Below the pieces are notes generated by a model. It was not told the DNA's origin, made no database searches, and was given only the letters and a program-made list of their open reading frames with translations. Positions 37,453 to 51,960 of a DNA stretch of 64,000 nucleotides are shown here, one piece after another. Made by a program: the position numbers and the translations under genes. Numbering within the stretch: position 1 is the first letter of the stretch; the number at the start of each line of letters is the position of its first letter. Origin of the DNA: Diphasiastrum complanatum. Lineage: Eukaryota > Streptophyta > Lycopodiopsida > Lycopodiales > Lycopodiaceae. The stretch spans positions 14,472,914 to 14,536,913 of the forward strand of contig CM055110.1 in assembly GCA_029204225.1 (NCBI GenBank). The letters are read 5' to 3'.

Positions 37453-38297
37453 TGTAGGCTGATATTCCAAGGAATATTCTAGCCATCTTGCGGAACATCT
37501 TTAAAATTACAAGGAGGATAGGATTTAAAGGTAGAACTTGCCCATCAAGTTTAGGCTTTTACGTTATCGTACTGGCTTAAGTTATTTAGTTCTTAGTTTA
37601 AATTGCCATGGGCACTGCACATAAATATGTAATTTCAAGTTATGTAAAAGTTAGTCACAAAGGCCTATTGGGGGTCTGTCCCATGACACCAATGTGATTT
37701 AAAGTTAAGTTAGCCTATGAGGACTATTTGTCCCATAGTGCCTTTCTTGGAAGTGACCACCACTCCAAGTATATATAGAAGAGTCCATTTTCAAAAAGAA
37801 TCTCATTTGCAATATATGCCTATCTTTTCTCTCTGAATGTTCTCCCTTGTGTGGTTTCATGTATTGTGTTACTTCACATTGTATTGTACAGTATTGATCT
37901 TGCAACAAGTTAAGTTAATCTAGGCCCTCCATTCTCTAGTAGGGTAAGCCTTATAGGAATAGATTTAGTTTAGGGTTTATTCGTTGTGGTTTTAAGTTGA
38001 TCCAGGCTCTCCATTCTCTAGTAGGTTAAGCCTTGGAGAAGGAGGCTTGGTTTAGGGTTTGATAGTCTTAAGTAGGAAACAAGAGCGAAGGCGGCTAGAG
38101 TGGATCTTGCCCGAAATACTCACCCACTCACTATAGATCTTCTCATCCTTCAACCTCTTGGTTCGTTGGAAGCCATAGCCATTGGTTGGGAAAGCCACAA
38201 TGCCTAGTCAGAGCCATAACATGTTCTAGTTGGGAGTCCGCCATAGCACTCGTTAGTTGGAGCCATAGCCAGAGTTGAGGGATGTGAATAGCCAACA
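37453..38297 (+). mobile_element. Ty3/gypsy-type LTR (845 bp) flanked by PPT and PBS
   Basis: It starts TGTAGGCTGATATT and ends AATAGCCAACA, giving imperfect terminal inverted repeats (TGTAGGCT/AGCCAACA). A TATA box TATATATAG lies at 37,770-37,778. It has a polypurine tract on its left and a PBS on its right, so one LTR separates the 3' end of one internal region from the 5' end of another, as in a tandem (shared-LTR) array or after unequal recombination. No gag is recognisable in the following 1.3 kb. Confidence 0.75.
37770..37778 (+). promoter_or_regulatory. TATA box of the 845-bp LTR
   Basis: TATATATAG lies about 320 bp into the LTR, followed by a short pyrimidine-rich stretch typical of a transcript start region. 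Confidence 0.6.
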
Positions 38298-38315
38298 TTG
38301 GCACCGTTGCCGCTC
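38298..38315 (+). promoter_or_regulatory. Primer binding site after the 845-bp LTR
   Basis: TTGGCACCGTTGCCGCTC follows the LTR end ...GCCAACA. It resembles the TTGGCGCCGTTGCC PBS class of plant Tat/Athila gypsy elements with one change (G to A). Confidence 0.75.
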
Positions 38316-39739
<1,424 letters not shown>

Positions 39740-39920
39740 GTAAGCTTGATCTTGGTGGTTAGGGTTAGTGGATCGTAGATGTTGAATCACAAGCATGTGT
39801 CTGAATCTGAATTATGTTATCGCTGTCATGGAAACCAATCTCCACGTGACATGTAAAGAATCCTCTTCTTCACTTGATGCTTTGCAAGTGCTTAAGGTGA
39901 ATAGGAAAACCCGCTACAAT

Positions 39921-39940
39921 TTTGGCACCATTTTTGGGGA
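39921..39940 (+). promoter_or_regulatory. Primer binding site of gypsy-3
   Basis: TTTGGCACCATTTTTGGGGA follows ...CCGCTACA, a plausible LTR end. It is of the same PBS class as the other gypsy elements here and lies about 325 bp before a Gag start. Confidence 0.7.
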
Positions 39941-40264
39941 TCTATGCCAATTGTTCATGTTTAGCATGTTTCTAATCCATGAATGAAAGATTTTGAGTTA
40001 ATTTGATACTGAATTTTGAGAATTTTTTTTTTTTAGAGTGTCAATTTACTCGATCAAGAATTTTTTCCAAAAAATAGATTTCGATATCATCATCAAGTGA
40101 TCAACTTTTTTATAGATCAAATCAAAAAATATGATTGATTTTGAAAAATCAAGATCCAATCTTTGAAAAATCTAGATTCAATTTCTGAAAAATCTAGATC
40201 CAATCTCCTTTGAACTTTTATTGACAAAATTTATTATTTTTCTTATTCCTATAAATCTTAAAAA

Positions 40265-40550
40265 ATGTCATACCCAAAATCAAATGGAGAAGTTGATGCA
40301 CCATGGCCTCCTTCTATCATCAGACGAACACCTCATCTGGAGATGCCAAAGTACAATGGACTATCTAATCCAATCAGATTTCCAAAAATTTTTACAGAAT
40401 GTTGTGAAGTCTATAGCGAAGTCAATCTTGAAGATAAGTTGAAATTATTTCTATGATCCTTATTGGAGAGGAACAACATTGGTTTTATAATCAAACCATA
40501 GAAGAACAGACAGATTGGAAAATAGTTAAAGCTATCTTATAATGAGAATT
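40265..40550 (+). pseudogene. gag: Ty3/gypsy Gag N-terminus (gypsy-3)
   Basis: The ATG at 40,265 opens a frame with HLEMPKYNGLSNPIRFPKIF, matching LDLPKYDGSTDPQRFLQVF in the Gag at 44,846. After a frameshift at about 40,450 it continues as EEQHWFYNQTIEEQTDWKIV, the capsid segment that aligns with AREWFFNLDREDKRDW there. Two stops then end it near 40,540. Zinc knuckles and protease are not recognisable. Confidence 0.82.
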
Positions 40551-41139
40551 TAGAGCTTTTTGATGAGCAAATCTTACGAGATATGGATCCTACAAGATTT
40601 GGTGCTCAAAAAATTCCTAATGAATCGTCGACAAAATCACCAAAAGTAGTTATTCTGAAGGAAGGGAAGCCGACAGGACCAATGACCAAAAAGCAAACTA
40701 AAAAACATTATAACACGGTTTTGAAGTGGATGAACTCACCAAATGAAGCAATTACAATGGTTGATCCAAATATTAGTTAGCATGTTGCTATGCCACCTTT
40801 ATTGGACAAAGATGAATGAAAGATTGATATTGATATTGATTCTTCAAGTTAGATCTCTTGAATGTCAGATTCTCCATTGGTCAATAAATCCAAAAGCAAA
40901 GCAAAGGTTAATTCGTATTGAACAAGAGAAAGCCGATGTAATACAACATGATATGCTGGAGCACTTCAAAAGCTATACTTTGGATGATGTGGTTATTATA
41001 ATGCCAAAAGCTCATCGAGTCATCGAGAACCTGAGGATGAAGTGTCAAAAATACAAGAAGTCTATGATGGACTAGCTAGGATGCAATCTATGAATCTAGC
41101 TGAACTAGGTGAAGATGAGAAGATAGTACAAGTTGGAGC
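40551..41139 (+). other. Decayed internal region of gypsy-3
   Basis: Frames at 40,583-40,780 and 40,743-41,075 lie between recognised Gag and RT pieces but I do not recognise their sequence. They may be the pre-RT linker of pol. Confidence 0.4.
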
Positions 41140-43309
<2,170 letters not shown>

Positions 43310-43337
43310 GTTCACAGATTCAGTGGAATCTGTGAAC
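43310..43337. other. Perfect 12-bp hairpin
   Basis: GTTCACAGATTC, a 4-base loop AGTG, then GAATCTGTGAAC is a perfect inverted repeat. It lies immediately before a PBS-like sequence. Confidence 0.85.
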
Positions 43338-43338
43338 G

Positions 43339-43353
43339 TTTGGTGCCATTTCC
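43339..43353 (+). promoter_or_regulatory. Possible primer binding site of gypsy-4
   Basis: TTTGGTGCCATTTCC resembles TTTGGCACCATTTTT at 39,921. It is not preceded by a canonical CA LTR end, so this is tentative. Confidence 0.35.
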
Positions 43354-43599
43354 ACAGCTACACAGACACTAAACTAAGCCAAACCTTTTTGATCTGTGCT
43401 GCAAAGCCACCGCTCTGAGGCCTCCCACATGTCACATTAATGAGCTCATCACTTTCATCTTGACCGACGCACAGTTCCATTTTCAACCCAGGCTTCATGC
43501 TCCTTTCCTAGCCGAGATCCACGACTCACGTCTGGACCGGACGAAACCTTGTTTCATTCACCTATTGAAACTACGCATTTACTCTCGACAGAACCTACT

Positions 43600-43691
43600 C
43601 ACAATATCCTGTAAAGTCCTAAGTTAAATTTCAACTGATGCTCATCACAATATCCTATAAAGTCCTGAGTTAAATTTCAACTGATGCTCAT
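43600..43691. repeat. 46-bp tandem duplication
   Basis: The unit from CACAATATCCTGTAAAGTCC to TGATGCTCAT occurs twice (43,600 and 43,646) with two differences by eye. Confidence 0.9.
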
Positions 43692-44110
43692 CGATCAAAT
43701 ATCGACCGACGGATTTCTCTGAAATCTCGACCAATGGATTTCTCTGAAATCTTGATCGATGGATTTTCTCTGAAATCTCGACCAACGGGCCCTCTCTAAG
43801 ATCTCAACCGATGCCTCTTGTCAGATCTTGACTGACGCCTCTAGTCATATCTCAACCGACGCCTCTCGTCTCTCGACCGACGCCTCTTGTCACATCTTGA
43901 CCGACGCCTCTGGTCAGATCTCGACCGACACCTCTCGTTAGATCTCGACCGACGCCTCTCGTCAGATCTCAACCTACGTCTCTTATCACATCTCGACCGA
44001 CGCCTCTCGTCAGATCTCGACTGGCACCTCTCGTCACATCTCGACCGATGCCTCTTGTTAGATCTCGACCGACGTGTTCTCTCGGATCTCGACCAGAGCC
44101 GTCTCTTAGA
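43692..44110 (+). repeat. 24-bp minisatellite in the gypsy-4 leader
   Basis: Roughly 15 diverged units of CTCTCGTCAGATCTCGACCGACGC, preceded by about four longer GATTTCTCTGAAATCTCGACC units at 43,700-43,800. The core TCTCGACC(G/A)AC also occurs in the leader of gypsy-0 at 2,940-3,050 on its coding strand. Frames on either strand here encode only RS- or LD-rich repeat products and are not genes. Confidence 0.88.
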
Positions 44111-44169
44111 TATCAACCAACCACACCCGTCCTTGCACTGTAGCGACCACCTTGAACCGTCGTGTCGCA

Positions 44170-44775
44170 TTTAACCAACCACACCACATTGCAACTACAT
44201 TCGCCCTTGAATCACAAACACACCACATTCAAACCACATCCGCTATTGAACGTATTCAACCGCACCCCAACCACATCAGCTATTGCACTTTAGCAACCAC
44301 ACCCAACCACATTGAACTATGACCGGCCATCATTCCAACCGCATACACTGTTGCACCGTAGCGACCGCAATCAATCACAAACAGATCGCATTCCCACCAC
44401 ATCCCCTATTTTTTGACCGCCCTTGCACCACAGTCTGACCTTGCACTACATTCAACTACAATAGAATCGAAACACACTGCATTCCACCGCAACCCACCGC
44501 ATTCGACCACAAGCAATCGCACCCCAACTGCATTCACCTTCAATCGCAACAGGTTGTATCCAACCGCAACCCACCACATTCAACCGCAAACAACTGCACA
44601 CCGATTGCCTCCACCCTTCCACCGTGGAGAACACATTCAATCATATCCACACGCAACAGACCGCATACACCCGTAATATACCTCATTGACCCATTCCAAC
44701 CACATTCAACCGCAAACTGGATGCATTCCAACCGCATCCACCATGGAACCGTAGCAACCGCATTCCGAACAACGA
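44170..44775 (+). repeat. Degenerate ACC-rich repeat in the gypsy-4 leader
   Basis: Phrases such as CAACCGCA, CCCACCGCATTC and AACCACATTCAA recur irregularly up to about 70 bp before the Gag start. It forms a second, older-looking repeat layer after the 24-bp array. Confidence 0.65.
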
Positions 44776-44845
44776 ATCCAACAAGTTCAATTACCAAAGA
44801 GTCCAAGAGGCCTACTTTCACAATCTTAAGGTACTCTAGCGTATT

Positions 44846-45769
44846 ATGGATCGTCCTTACGATCCGAATTCTACAGAGGACTATCCACCAGAGATGGTCT
44901 CCCCATCCACTGAACAGGCTCAAATTAATAGATATTCCAGGATGAAATCCCAAGTCCAAGAGACATCCACCAACCCATTCGACAGATGGGAACCCATGCG
45001 TTTTGAAGCTCCATATGATCAACCACATTTTCATGCTACCGAATCTTCACATGCACGAGCTCACTTAAACGGAGCTTTTGCAAATAATGTTCCGCGTACT
45101 GAAAAATGTACTCCAAAGCTAGATTTACCTAAGTACGACGGTAGCACTGATCCTCAAAGATTTCTTCAAGTCTTTGAGAATGCATGTGATGTCTATGGCG
45201 AGACATCACCAGACGCCATGGTACAGCTCTTCTCGATGACCATGATCGATCAAGCACGAGAATGGTTTTTTAACCTTGATCGTGAAGATAAACGTGACTG
45301 GTCACTCTTGAAGGAGGCCTTTATCAAACGCTTCAAGCCATTTTGCTTGATAGAAAGTCCTTTTGTCAGGCTCAGTAACATCAAAATGACAAAAGACAAG
45401 AAAGTACGTGACTATATTGAACGATTTAAAAGATTAAAAAGTCAGGTACAAGAGCAACCCATTGAGTCAATGCTCATAATTTGGTCCCTCGTTGGACTTC
45501 CACGATGGATACGACGTGAACTTCGCTCCAATGATGAATATCCATCATTGAAACAAGCCATGTCTGATGCCATTCGGGAGGAAGACGAGGGCTCAGATGT
45601 CAATGAGCCATGTGAACGACGAGCACATCGTGTTGTCCAAGAAGCTCGACCAAACGAGAAAACACGAGAACACTTGTGGAAAACACAGATGGAGTTGCTT
45701 AACCAACAACACCAACAACAGATGGAGTTGCTTAACCAGCAACACCAACAACAGATGGAAAACTCATGA
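44846..45769 (+). pseudogene. gag: Ty3/gypsy Gag, largely intact N-terminal part (gypsy-4)
   Basis: A 307-codon frame from ATG encodes the Gag capsid domain, with LDLPKYDGSTDPQRFLQVF near residue 93, AREWFFNLDREDKRDW near 135, VRDYIERFKRLKSQVQEQP near 190 and LVGLPRWIRREL near 217, then an acidic EEDEGSD. Near the end an 11-residue unit MELLNQQHQQQ is duplicated in tandem. The frame stops within ATGA at 45,766-45,769, where an indel displaces it from the zinc-knuckle frame. It is the best preserved Gag in the window and homologous to 1,426-2,224. Confidence 0.93.
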
Positions 45770-46707
45770 AAGAGTTTCAAAACACTCTTAAGTCTATCCA
45801 GAGTTTGATGCCAAGTCAGTTACCCACTGGCCAAATCCACCATAGACGAGAGAGCACATGGTGCCCTCACTGTCGAGGTGCACACACTGGCAATGAATGC
45901 CCTTCATACCAGCCAGTCCCAGATACTTCATTGATCAAATGTGACATCTACGATTTTATGGTACATACATCATTTTATTGCTATTATAACCCGAGAAACC
46001 AGCCTCACAACCAATCAGGGGGACATTATCAACCTCCTCAACAACCGTTTGTTTCACAGAACCAACACACGCACTACCAACCACGAAACAACCAAGTCCA
46101 TATACAAGAGTTGCCCAGACAACCTAGACATGAACCTCAACCACAGTTGGCGCTCTTAGGACCACCTCCAAGAGGACAACGTGATCTAGGAGCACAAAAA
46201 CATAAGCATCCTTGAGAGTCTACACAAGCACATCTGGTAGAAAATTATTGTGATCACTCATATCATCACGATACAACACTTCCATCATCTAGTTCTCAAC
46301 AATATCAAACTGACAACTCATGCTCGTGCAAACGAGATGAATATTCCACACCACCAGAAAATCCAGCACAGCTAGCCATCCATCACCACAGGACCAATGA
46401 GCAACCGGTGCTTTATTTGTGGTGAAACATGACATTCATGGTTGACTGTAAAGTTAAAAACCAATACCATGCAGAATGTCCAGATTGTGTTCGCAAACAC
46501 AATTTCAAGGATTGTCCTAAACAACCTAACAGGATTTTTCCAGCACGTCATATATCATCCGAACCTGTTAGAGTTCTAACTAGAGCACAATGCCAACAAC
46601 AAGAACAACAACAAAACAATATAAAATCAGCTCACCCGCAGGGAAGCCACTTCCACACTACCAAAAGATTACCTAGACCCAAAAGTGGAACAAAGGCAAT
46701 ACAATGA
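45766..46707 (+). pseudogene. gag: Gag C-terminus with two zinc knuckles (gypsy-4)
   Basis: One frame, interrupted by TGA stops at 46,213-46,215 and about 46,423-46,425, carries the nucleocapsid-like part of Gag. Two knuckles are visible, CPHCRGAHTGNEC near 45,868 and CPDCVRKHNFKDC near 46,477, both CX2CX3HX4C rather than the usual CX2CX4HX4C. Between them is a Q/P/H-rich linker. This part would bind element RNA. Confidence 0.88.
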
Positions 46708-46723
46708 ATTTTGAGATGAGTTT

Positions 46724-46970
46724 TTGCGAGAGGAAGAACATACGGAAAGTCTGTTATCAGCTCAAATCCCCGAAAAAGAACAATCCTTACAGAGACTTGA
46801 AGTATTTTCTGACCTCCTGCAAGCTCAACTCACCATGTTGTTTCATAGCGCAATAAAATCCTTCACTGGGCTTCAACGATATATCCATCGTAGTTTTCAG
46901 CTGCCTACTATTCCTGATGAACAACGAAAAACAGAAGAGATTCCTGAAATTCCCCAAATTCCTATGAATC
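46724..46970 (+). pseudogene. Gag-protease linker (gypsy-4)
   Basis: This frame encodes a charged segment with FSDLLQAQLTMLFHSAIKSF, comparable to the pre-protease GDLLQANVKLPFHVLWKHV of gypsy-2. It is displaced from both neighbours by frameshifts. Confidence 0.75.
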
Positions 46971-47220
46971 TTGCTGAATATAGGTGTTGCTAAGGGGACT
47001 AGCATCACCTTGCCTTTGTCCTATAAAGACTATCCCACAGTATCTGCTATCCTTGATAGCGGATCAGGTGTAAATATAATGGCGCTGTCCTTGGCAAAGT
47101 TATGGGGCTTCCATGCCCCCGATCAACCACGATACAAACTTCGCATGGCTGATCAATGAGTTACAGACCCTGCTGGTCATTAATCAAATATTAAAGTTTG
47201 AATAGCGGGAGGACAATAGA
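46971..47220 (+). pseudogene. pol: Ty3/gypsy protease fragment (gypsy-4)
   Basis: The retropepsin-like active site is intact as ILDSGSGVNIMA near residue 27, followed by KLRMADQ. A TGA follows, but homology continues as VTDPAGH and SNIKV to about 47,220, where it ends abruptly against a minus-strand copia relic. This protease keeps D-S-G, unlike gypsy-2. No RT is left. Confidence 0.88.
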
Positions 47221-47225
47221 AAGAT

Positions 47226-48345
47226 TTGTAGTGGCTGATTTTATAAAAATTGCCACTTCTTCTCCCGAAAGCTAGAACTTTTCTAGATTTTTCAAAAATT
47301 GTGCAGCACCCTCCAACCCAAATTTGTGATTCTAATAATTGAGAGCAAATTTTTTGTCAGATTTGGAATGTGGAGAACGTTGGTCAACAACTTGACTTCA
47401 CCACTCTAAAATTCGACCTGACTGTTCCTTCACCCTCAATAGTATGTTTTGAGTTGTCACCAAGTTATACAATTTGAGAGTGGGTGTATGATTGATAGTC
47501 TTTGAACTAGTCCTTGTGGTGAGTCATATGTTGAGTTGCTCTCGAATCTAGGTACCAGAATTGGAATGTGGAGAACGTTGGTCAGCAACTTGACTTCACC
47601 ACTCTAAAATTTGACTTGACTATTCCTTCACCCTCAATAGTACGTTTTGAGTTGTCACCAAGTTATACAATTTGAGAGTGGGTATATGATTGATAGTCTT
47701 TGAACCAGTCCTTATGGTGAGTCATATGTTGAGTTGCTCTCGAGTCTAGGTACCAGAAATCGATATCTTGATTTTCTCCAACCTTGGTCAAGAAGGCTGC
47801 TTCATCTTCATTTTGTTGCTGGATTGAAAAATTGTCTGAAGCAGAATTTGCTTGTTGTTGGAACTGCTTCTTCTTCTCATTGCTGAATTTTAGAGTTCGG
47901 CAGTCCATGATAAAATGGCCAGTTCTCTTATAGTATTTGTAGAATAGGCTCTTCTTTGGCTGGAATGATGAAGACTCAAATTCGACCCTGGACCAGAATT
48001 CGATCTTGAGAAAAAATTCAACCCAGACTGCATATTGCTCCTTCTGTCAGGATAATTTCATTGTGTAATCTGTTTGATCTAAAATTCTAGAGTTGAGGAT
48101 CCGACCTTGAGCTTGAGGAGGTTGCATATTTTCAGACTTCCTCTTGTAGAAGCTTCAAAATTACTCTTGAAACAGTGAGATGCTCCTAGGTCGAAATTGC
48201 CAAGATCCAATTTTCATAGGCTTCAGGAAGACTCGATAGTAGAGTCATAACAACATCGAAATCTTCAATGACTAAGCCAGTTGCAGCCATTTTCTCCAGA
48301 AGGATTTTGAAAGTGATGAGATGCCTCGAGACACTTTCTACTTCA
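47226..48345 (-). pseudogene. gag-pol: Ty1/copia Gag-protease relic (copia-3)
   Basis: On the minus strand the order is a Gag segment LLEKMAATGLVIEDFDVV and SLPEAYENWI (about 48,180-48,320), a degenerate zinc knuckle FYKYYKRTGHFIMDC (first cysteines lost, about 47,895-47,945), the copia protease WYLDSRATQHMTHHKD (about 47,700-47,755), an in-frame tandem second copy of it, then VLHIPNL- and CTIFEKSRKVLAFGRR-type GAG-pre-integrase sequence with frameshifts to about 47,226. The protease motif DSRA replaces the usual DSGA. Upstream Gag, integrase and RT are missing. Confidence 0.9.
47363..47758 (-). repeat. 198-bp in-frame tandem duplication of the copia protease
   Basis: TTGGAATGTGGAGAACGTTG begins at 47,363 and again at 47,561, and the two 198-bp units differ at about ten positions. 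198 is 66 codons, so the duplication keeps the reading frame and places two copies of YLDSRATQHMTHHKD in series on the minus strand. The downstream unit has a stop replacing the W after HHKD. Confidence 0.93.
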
Positions 48346-48840
48346 GACGTTGGACTGTGTTTGGTATTTGCACAAAATAGTAGGCCGGATCATCCTTGAA
48401 TCAGGATGGAGGCTGTCTAGGTCTATTTGATCTTTTGGGTTGAATTTCAACCCTCTGATGCTGCTCATTCTGTTGAGATTCTGACTCATTGTCACAGTCA
48501 GTATTGATTTTCTAGTTTTTGACCCTACGGTCGAATTTTGAATTTCTCGACCCTGGGTCAGATTTTCACTGTTCAGTCCTTGGGTCGAATTTTGAATTTT
48601 TCGACCGTAGGTCGGATTTTGATGCAATTTTTTCCTTGTGGTCAAAAAACTGATCCTCCAAGAAAATGACATATCTGCTCGTAAACGTCTTCAGAGTGTC
48701 TAGATTGTAGAGCTTGTATGCCTTGTGATCTTGGGAGTAGCCAATGAAAATTGATTTCTTGCTTTTGTCATCCAGTTTCTTTCTTAGATCTTTAGGGATC
48801 TGAGCATAGGCAATGCATACAAACACTCGAGTATGTTTAA
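48346..48840 (-). pseudogene. pol: Ty1/copia integrase C-terminus (pol fragment)
   Basis: The minus-strand frame starts RVFVCIAYAQIPKDLRKKLD and continues KSIFIGYSQDHKAYKLYN, the conserved end of the copia integrase core. It is followed by degenerate repeated KFDPR/SDPGS units (48,480-48,640) and NRPRQPPS, the usual pre-RT motif. RT itself is missing; the next sequence is Gag of copia-3. It may be the continuation of copia-4 across the CACTA insertion, or a separate fragment. Confidence 0.85.
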
Positions 48841-48917
48841 GTGATGATTTAAAATTAAAGACTATAGATAAATTTATTGTCTATGGTAGTAATAGATTGT
48901 TAGATTTATATTTATTT

Positions 48918-49656
<739 letters not shown>

Positions 49657-50713
49657 TCATAGATCATTCTCATCATTTTCATCATCACACAAGTCTTGAC
49701 ACTCATCTGAATCTAGGTCTAGGTATAATCGTAAATTTCCGATTGTGTCTCTTTGATGATGTGAGCTACCCTCATATTCAATCTCTTCTTCTTCTAATTC
49801 TATCTCATCCAAACGTGGGGGCCTCAAAACTTTGAGTTATCATTTCTAATCGTGGCGTTGCTTCCACGATAGATGACCTTAAACCATTTTATGTCAAAAA
49901 TAAAGTATTTGTCGTTAGTCTCGTAATCGACTTCATAAATATGTTGCAATGTGCCGACATAGTCTAGGTCGCCCAAAATGACATTAGGGTCCCTCGCACT
50001 AGAACGACTCTCTTGTTGAATTATACCACAATCATATATATGTCGCCTGTTGTCAACTCTCTCAACACGGTAATGGTGTCCATATGCCCACATGGCAGTG
50101 TATGACGTATACTAAAACACACACAAAAAAAACAAATGTGTGTAATTAGAAATACTATTCATATATTGAGTAGTACAAAAACAAAACTTCACAAAAACAA
50201 TATTACACTAACCTTCCATCCACATTTGCGAACAAATTCCCATTCTAATTCGGTCACTTCTTCTCCGTTTTTGGATGCTTTTAGCATCGTATCAAAAACC
50301 CATTCACGAGAGCATTTTGAAGGTAAAGGCTCCAAAGGTTCGTCGTTCTCCAACGCCCTCCTTCTTCTTCGATTGATATTTCTTCTTCGTTTCAATGTTA
50401 TGTTTCTTTCTTTTTTGGCTTTTTCATACCTTGAGATCCACTTTTCTATTTGTCCACAATTATATAATATGAATGTGTCAATTTTCTCTTTTAATTGAGG
50501 TGAAAGTCTTTTTTGCACACCATTTCCTTGTGGTACTTCACCATTAACACATTTATCTTCTTCTCCACACCACATTTTTGGACTTGCAGGATGCAAGCGT
50601 GAGTCGGAATCCGACGTCCAAACGCATCGGATAGACGTCGGACCTTTTTTTTTTATCATTCTATTAACAGACATCGGACTCCGACAACTACTTGGGACAT
50701 CGAAATCCGACAT
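49657..50713 (-). pseudogene. CACTA (En/Spm) TNP2-type transposase C-terminus
   Basis: The exon at about 50,208-50,713 encodes FILYNCGQIEKWISRYE and ELEWEFVRKCGWK. A GT...AG intron (donor AAG/GTTAGTG at about 50,208, acceptor TTTTAG/TATACG at about 50,114) joins in frame to YTSYTAMWAYGHHYR. A DUF4216-like domain follows, with DLDYVGTLQHIYEVDY and YFIFDIKWFKVI. A shifted frame then gives an acidic tail (EIELEEEEIEYEG) ending at 49,657. TNP2 proteins cut and move CACTA transposons. The catalytic TNP2 domain is missing, since the element terminus lies only 300 bp upstream. Confidence 0.82.
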
Positions 50714-51013
50714 CCAAGTATACGTCGTCGTATGGACGTCAGATGGGCGTCGGACATCCGTCAGGCAAATTTTTACATCATTCTGTATTTACAGATGTCA
50801 GAATCCGACAAGCTGAAACCCCTTTCCATCGTCGGGATTTTTGGTTCCAGAATCTGGCACCTTGTGCCTATCGGATTGCGACGCGTTTTAAGTCGTCGGA
50901 TTCCGGTGACCTTATAGCGACGTGTTTTTTTGATGTCTGCAACAAATTAAAAAAAATTAAAAACGTGATTCACGTGACAAAACACGTCGCAAATCATGGC
51001 AGGTCTTATAGTG
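50590..51013 (-). mobile_element. CACTA element terminus with subterminal repeats
   Basis: The minus strand begins CACTATAAGACCTGCC at 51,013, a typical CACTA terminus. Subterminal sequence holds many copies, in both orientations, of GACGTCGGA/TCCGAC-like and GCGACGTGTTTT-like motifs between 50,590 and 50,990, as expected for transposase-binding subterminal repeats. The element interrupts a copia frame at KHARSPF, and AAT at 51,014-51,016 would be one half of the 3-bp target duplication. Confidence 0.85.
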
Positions 51014-51960
51014 AATGGACTTCTAGCATGCTTGCTGATAATACAGCTTTCACATGGAGAATCAGATTTGTTAATAGAGGGAAAATCTTGCACTAAGTTC
51101 TGATTTGACATTTCTTGGATACTCTTGAGATTCAAATGCCCTAGTCTTAAATGCCACAGCAAATGATTTGATTCAGAAGTAGAAATGAGAGCTTGACTAC
51201 TAGTAGAGTAACAATTACTTAATTTGTAAAGGTAGCCACATCTTCTACCATAAGTCAGGACTTTCCTAGGCCTGTCAAGAATAGTGCAGTCCTCTGTATC
51301 GAATTCGACCCTACGACCAGAATCAGTGTTGTCTCCAAGCTGCACAACTGTAGAATGGGTGAAAGGCTTGTAGTTTTGGAACCAATCTCGATGATGGGTC
51401 ATGTGCTGAGTTGCTCTAGAGTCCAAGTACCAGGAATCGATATCCTGAAATTTTTTGACCTCGGTCATAAAGGCAGCTTCATCCTCCTCTTCATGCTAGA
51501 TTGAGTGACTGGTTGAGGCAGCATTTTCATGTTGTTGAAACTGTTTCTTCTGTTCATTGTTGTACTTGAGTGTTCTGCAGTCCTTGAAGAGATGACTAGT
51601 CCTCTTACACTATTTGCATAAGAGTTTTTGCATAGGTTGAGATGATGAAAAATTCGACTTTGGGCCAGAATTCGACCTTGAGCCAAAATTCGACCCTGAG
51701 CCAAAATTTGACCCAGAGCCAAAATTCGATCCTAGTTGCATGTTGTTCTTTTTCCCTGAATAATCAGATTTTGTGGATTTCTTTGACTTGAACTTCTGTT
51801 TTTTCTTTGTGTAAAAAGCCTGAGGATCATATCCTGAGCCTGAGAAGGAAGCATTTCTTTTGATCTCTTCTTATAACAGCATTGAGATGACTTTGGACAA
51901 AGTTGGTTGCTGCTGGGTCGAAATAGCCATAACCCAGCAGATGTTCATGATCTAATCAGA
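51014..51960 (-). pseudogene. gag-pol: Ty1/copia Gag-protease-preintegrase (copia-4)
   Basis: A nearly continuous minus-strand frame runs from about 51,960 down to the CACTA terminus. It contains a Gag C-terminus, a GSNFGS-type repeat (51,655-51,736), and a zinc knuckle CK*CKRTSHLFKDC whose second residue after the first C is a TAG. Another TAG falls near 51,498. Then come the protease WYLDSRATQHMTHHRD and the pre-integrase CTILDRPRKVLTYGRR, HLLWHLRLGHLNLKS and CESCIISKHARSPF. It is closely related to copia-3. It ends at the CACTA insertion. Confidence 0.92.
51655..51736 (-). repeat. 18-bp coding minisatellite (GSNFGS) in copia-4 Gag
   Basis: On the plus strand the 18-bp unit CTGAGCCAAAATTCGACC repeats about four times with variants. 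On the coding strand it gives a six-residue unit, GSNFGS, in tandem just before the zinc knuckle. Copia-3 holds a shorter, decayed version (SRSNSGPGSN) at the same place. Confidence 0.85.

Noticed and set aside
43841-44174. RS-rich frame resembling an SR protein, and an LD-rich frame on the other strand
   Set aside because: Both are translations of the 24-bp leader minisatellite.
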